From positions 1-5,303 of the forward strand of contig JABMQE010000140.1 in NCBI GenBank assembly GCA_013203415.1: 5,303 nucleotides of DNA, given 5' to 3'. The stretch's first letter is position 1; the number at the start of each line of letters is the position of its first letter. This document shows, piece after piece, positions 2,544 to 5,303 of the stretch. The stretch comes from Candidatus Falkowiibacteriota bacterium (lineage in GTDB: Bacteria > Patescibacteriota > Patescibacteriia > UBA2591 > JABMQE01). The notes under the pieces were generated by a model. The model did not search any database and was not told the origin of the DNA. It worked only from the letters and a program-made list of their open reading frames with translations. The translations under genes were made by a program, and so were the position numbers.

Positions 2544-5267
2544 ATGCAACAAGATATATTATCAAAATTTTCTACGCCAGCGAAAAAGGCCTTGATAAAG
2601 GCCCAGGTTTTGGCGAACAAAATCGGGGTTTTAAGGATGCAGCCGGAACATCTTTTGGCGAGCTTAATCGGGCAGCGCGGAATTACAGCGCAGATTTTGA
2701 AAAAAGCCGGATTAAGGCCGATGGAAATAAAGAAGATGATTATTAAAAAACAACAGAAAGACACGCATTTGAATTTGGAAGAAATTTTAACAAAAGAGCT
2801 CCCCGCACCAACACAAAATTATAACAAAGAAAAAAAAGAGGTTCTAAAATTGCCTTCGGACGTGGAAAATCAAACAAACATAACAGTAAAAATGAAACCC
2901 GAAGAAAGAGAACAAGAGATGGGAAAGCTGATAACAGACCCGTTTTATAAAATTTTGGAAGGAGGAGAGAGGCAGGATATCAACCCTTTGGAAAATAAAG
3001 AATTGGAAAATTCTTTAAGAATGGCAAATCTAAAATTAGATTCGGAAACGCAAAAAGTTATCAGGAGGGCGGTAATAAACGCCAGCCGGTTCGGGCATAA
3101 ATATGTTGGGAGCGAACATATTTTAGCCGGACTTTTGGAAGTGCCGATTAAAACGATTGATAATATTTTAGATAAAAGCCAGGTTAACCACAAAGAATTA
3201 AGGGAGCGGGTTTCGACCATACTTTCCAGCACATCAAAATTTTCGGAAATCAGCCAGCCGGCAATGATGGACCACCTGCTTAAACAAATTGTAACGGGTG
3301 AAAAAGAAGAAACAAGCGAGACGCCGGCTTTGGATGTTTTTGCTTATGATTTAACAGACAGAGAGGTTCAAAAAAATATTGATCCGGTAATCGGCAGAGA
3401 GAGTGAGATTGAAAGATTGATTAATATTCTTTCCAGGCGGACAAAAAATAATCCAGTTTTAATCGGCGAGCCAGGTGTAGGCAAAACCGCGATTGTGGAA
3501 GGATTGGCCAAAAAAATTATAAAGGGGGAAGTACCGGATGTTTTGGCAGATAAGAGAATTTTTAATTTGGATTTGGGTCTTTTGGTGGCAGGAACAAGTT
3601 TTCGGGGTGATTTTGAAAACCGGATAAAGGGAATTCTTTCGGAAGTTAAGAAACGGCCGGAAATTATTTTGTTTATCGACGAGATTCATAATATGGTAGG
3701 CACAGGCAATGCTTCCGGGGCGATGGATGCGGCAAATATGCTTAAGCCAGCTCTTTCCAAGGGCGAGATTAGATTTATTGGTGCGACTACGCCGCAAGAA
3801 TACAAAAAGTTTATAGAGCCGGACCCGGCTTTGGAACGGCGGCTTCAGGAAATTTTTGTAAATGAGTCCAACAAGAAAGAAACGCTTCTTTTGATTGAAG
3901 GAATAAAGAAGTATTATGAAAAATATCATCGAGTAGAAATTACTAAAGAGGCAAGTTTGGCGGCGGTGGAACTTTCCGAGCGTTATATAAAAAATAAATT
4001 TCTGCCGGACAAGGCGATAGATTTGATTGATGAAGCGGCAAGCAGAATTAAAGTAAAAAAAACCAACCAAGGGATTATAAAAAAATTAAGAGAGTTGGAA
4101 AAAAGGAAAGAGGACTTAATTAAAGCCAAAGAAATAGCGGTTGAAGACGAGGAGTTTGAAAAAGCGATAAAAATAAAAGAGGAAGAAAAAGCCCTGGCCG
4201 GAAAGATAGCAGAGCTTTCCGGAAAGCAGAAAAAAGAAAAAAAGAAAATGCTCGGCAAAATCGAAAAAAATGATATTGCAGAAGTTATTTCCCAAATAAC
4301 AAAAATTCCTACAACCCAATTGGTTTTTGAAGATAAAAATAAGTTTTTGAATTTGGAGGAAAAGATAAAAGAAAAAATCGTAAGCCAGGAAGAAGCGATA
4401 AAAGAAACAGCGAATGTGATAAAAAAACATCTAAGCGGATTGGCTAACCCAGACCGGCCATTGGGATCTTTTATGTTTTTAGGGCCAAGCGGGGTTGGAA
4501 AAACCGAGATGGCGAGGGTTATGGCCGAGGTAATTTTTAATGATGCCAAGGCCTTGGTAAGGTTTGATATGACAGAATTTGGCGAGGGGTTTGGGGTTTC
4601 GAAATTAATCGGGGCGCCGGCCGGATATGTCGGCTATCGGGAAAGCGGGAAGCTGACAGAAGCAATAAAAAACAAACCTTATTCTATAGTTCTTTTTGAC
4701 GAGATAGTAAAAGCGCATAAAGAAGTGCAGAATTTGCTTTTGCAGGTTTTGGAAGACGGGAAGCTAACAGATGCGACTGGCAGGGAAATTAATTTTAGGA
4801 ATACAATTATTGTGATGACGGCAAATGTGGGCTTAAACGAATTAAACAAGAGCCAAGAAATCGGCTTTGGCCAAGGAGGAAAAAATTTGGGGTATGATTA
4901 TGATGTGGTAAAGGAAAAAGTTTTAAAGGAGCTTAAGAAAAATTTTGGAGTTGAGTTTTTGAATAGAATTGATAAAACCTTGGTGTTTAGGCCTTTAGTT
5001 AAGGAAGACCTCGAGAAAATAGTTGGGTTGCAGATAGCTGAGCTTGGCCTTAGGTTGCGCGAGCGAGGTTTGGGGATTGAGATTTCGGATGCAGGGCGAA
5101 AGTTTATTGCGAAAGAAAGTTTTAGCCCGGAATCCGGAGCCAGAGAAATTCGGAGGAAAATTGCAGATTTGGTTGAGGGGCCTTTGGCAGAAACACTGCT
5201 CGGGGATGGGTTTGGCCGTGGGGTTGTGAAAATTGATGTTGTGGGAGGAAAGATTGTTTTGGTATAG
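2544..5267 (+). CDS. clpC: ClpC-type AAA+ unfoldase, ATP-binding subunit of Clp protease
   Basis: The 907-residue two-ring AAA+ ATPase unfolds proteins and feeds them to ClpP. Two Clp_N repeats lie at about 5-60 and 165-228. D1 has Walker A GEPGVGKTA (308-316), Walker B ILFIDE (375-380), sensor GATTPQEY (413-420) and arginine finger ERRLQ (431-435). A short middle domain with a UVR-like EEFEKAIKIKEEEKAL segment spans about 510-562. D2 has Walker A GPSGVGKTE (647-655), Walker B VLFDE (716-720), sensor-1 TANVG (759-763) and sensor-2 GARE (865-868). IGF at 773-775 occupies the ClpP-docking loop; this and the short middle domain separate ClpC from ClpB. Oddities are a spacer of about 100 residues between the Clp_N repeats and DEIVKAH where DEIEKAH is usual. 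E35 and E191 match Glu residues tied to phosphoarginine binding in Bacillus ClpC (by recollection). No well-spaced SD is present. Confidence 0.95.
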   Translation: MQQDILSKFSTPAKKALIKAQVLANKIGVLRMQPEHLLASLIGQRGITAQILKKAGLRPMEIKKMIIKKQQKDTHLNLEEILTKELPAPTQNYNKEKKEVLKLPSDVENQTNITVKMKPEEREQEMGKLITDPFYKILEGGERQDINPLENKELENSLRMANLKLDSETQKVIRRAVINASRFGHKYVGSEHILAGLLEVPIKTIDNILDKSQVNHKELRERVSTILSSTSKFSEISQPAMMDHLLKQIVTGEKEETSETPALDVFAYDLTDREVQKNIDPVIGRESEIERLINILSRRTKNNPVLIGEPGVGKTAIVEGLAKKIIKGEVPDVLADKRIFNLDLGLLVAGTSFRGDFENRIKGILSEVKKRPEIILFIDEIHNMVGTGNASGAMDAANMLKPALSKGEIRFIGATTPQEYKKFIEPDPALERRLQEIFVNESNKKETLLLIEGIKKYYEKYHRVEITKEASLAAVELSERYIKNKFLPDKAIDLIDEAASRIKVKKTNQGIIKKLRELEKRKEDLIKAKEIAVEDEEFEKAIKIKEEEKALAGKIAELSGKQKKEKKKMLGKIEKNDIAEVISQITKIPTTQLVFEDKNKFLNLEEKIKEKIVSQEEAIKETANVIKKHLSGLANPDRPLGSFMFLGPSGVGKTEMARVMAEVIFNDAKALVRFDMTEFGEGFGVSKLIGAPAGYVGYRESGKLTEAIKNKPYSIVLFDEIVKAHKEVQNLLLQVLEDGKLTDATGREINFRNTIIVMTANVGLNELNKSQEIGFGQGGKNLGYDYDVVKEKVLKELKKNFGVEFLNRIDKTLVFRPLVKEDLEKIVGLQIAELGLRLRERGLGIEISDAGRKFIAKESFSPESGAREIRRKIADLVEGPLAETLLGDGFGRGVVKIDVVGGKIVLV

Positions 5268-5271
5268 TCCA

Positions 5272-5303
5272 TTGTTACATTGTTACATTGTTACATTGTT
5301 ACA
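5272..5303 (+). repeat. Octamer array after clpC, at least four TTGTTACA units, cut by window end
   Basis: Four perfect TTGTTACA units start four bases after the clpC TAG and run exactly to the last base, so the array continues outside. The unit matches type C of the 305-424 array and has the same orientation, but this copy is homogeneous. It shows the repeat is dispersed, not confined to the four-helix-bundle locus. Confidence 0.95.

Noticed and set aside
2202..2595. Small proteins of 62-90 residues on both strands in the NUDIX-clpC gap
   Set aside because: They run through palindromes and tandem repeats, overlap the flanking genes, and show no recognisable protein features.
3459..4549. Long reverse-strand open frames within clpC
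   Set aside because: They are antisense shadows of a highly conserved ClpC sequence with low-complexity Phe/Ser-rich translations.
2544..5267. ClpB disaggregase
   Set aside because: The middle domain is short with a UVR-like motif, and an IGF docking loop is present in D2; ClpB has a long coiled coil and no such loop.

Overview
The window reads as a piece of a Candidate Phyla Radiation (Patescibacteria, Parcubacteria-like) chromosome. The clues are compact AT-leaning genes, almost no canonical Shine-Dalgarno (SD) sequences, a LemA/HtpX pair, a TIGR02436-type four-helix-bundle gene, and short tandem-repeat arrays in the intergenic gaps. This lineage call is inference from gene content and style. 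TGA acts as a stop: htpX ends on TGA at the normal family length, which argues against the UGA=Gly code of Gracilibacteria/SR1.

All five genes are on the + strand: the 3' end of lemA (1-273), a four-helix-bundle/23S-IVS-type protein (433-810), the membrane zinc protease htpX (884-1768), a NUDT15-like NUDIX hydrolase (1823-2245) and a ClpC-type AAA+ unfoldase (2544-5267). HtpX and ClpC are both protein quality-control components, at the membrane and in the cytosol respectively. LemA is a frequent neighbour of htpX. NUDIX enzymes clean up nucleotide pools, so the region has a broad housekeeping/stress flavour.

The unusual part lies between the genes. An 8-bp unit, TTGYTAMA, forms a 14-copy array before the four-helix-bundle gene, two copies right after its stop, an inverted 5-6 copy array running into the htpX start codon, and at least four copies right after the clpC stop, where the window ends. 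The four-helix-bundle gene with its arrays therefore sits like a cassette between lemA and htpX. The inverted array separates a good SD sequence from the htpX ATG by exactly five units and creates several ATGTAA start-stop pairs. A different 7-bp array (AAGTTTT) lies between htpX and the NUDIX gene.

The 298-bp gap before clpC holds no credible gene but is packed with symmetry: a 146-bp element with perfect 18-bp terminal inverted repeats, a 12-bp tandem duplication, a perfect 36-bp GC palindrome, a perfect 30-bp palindrome and an 11-bp tandem duplication.
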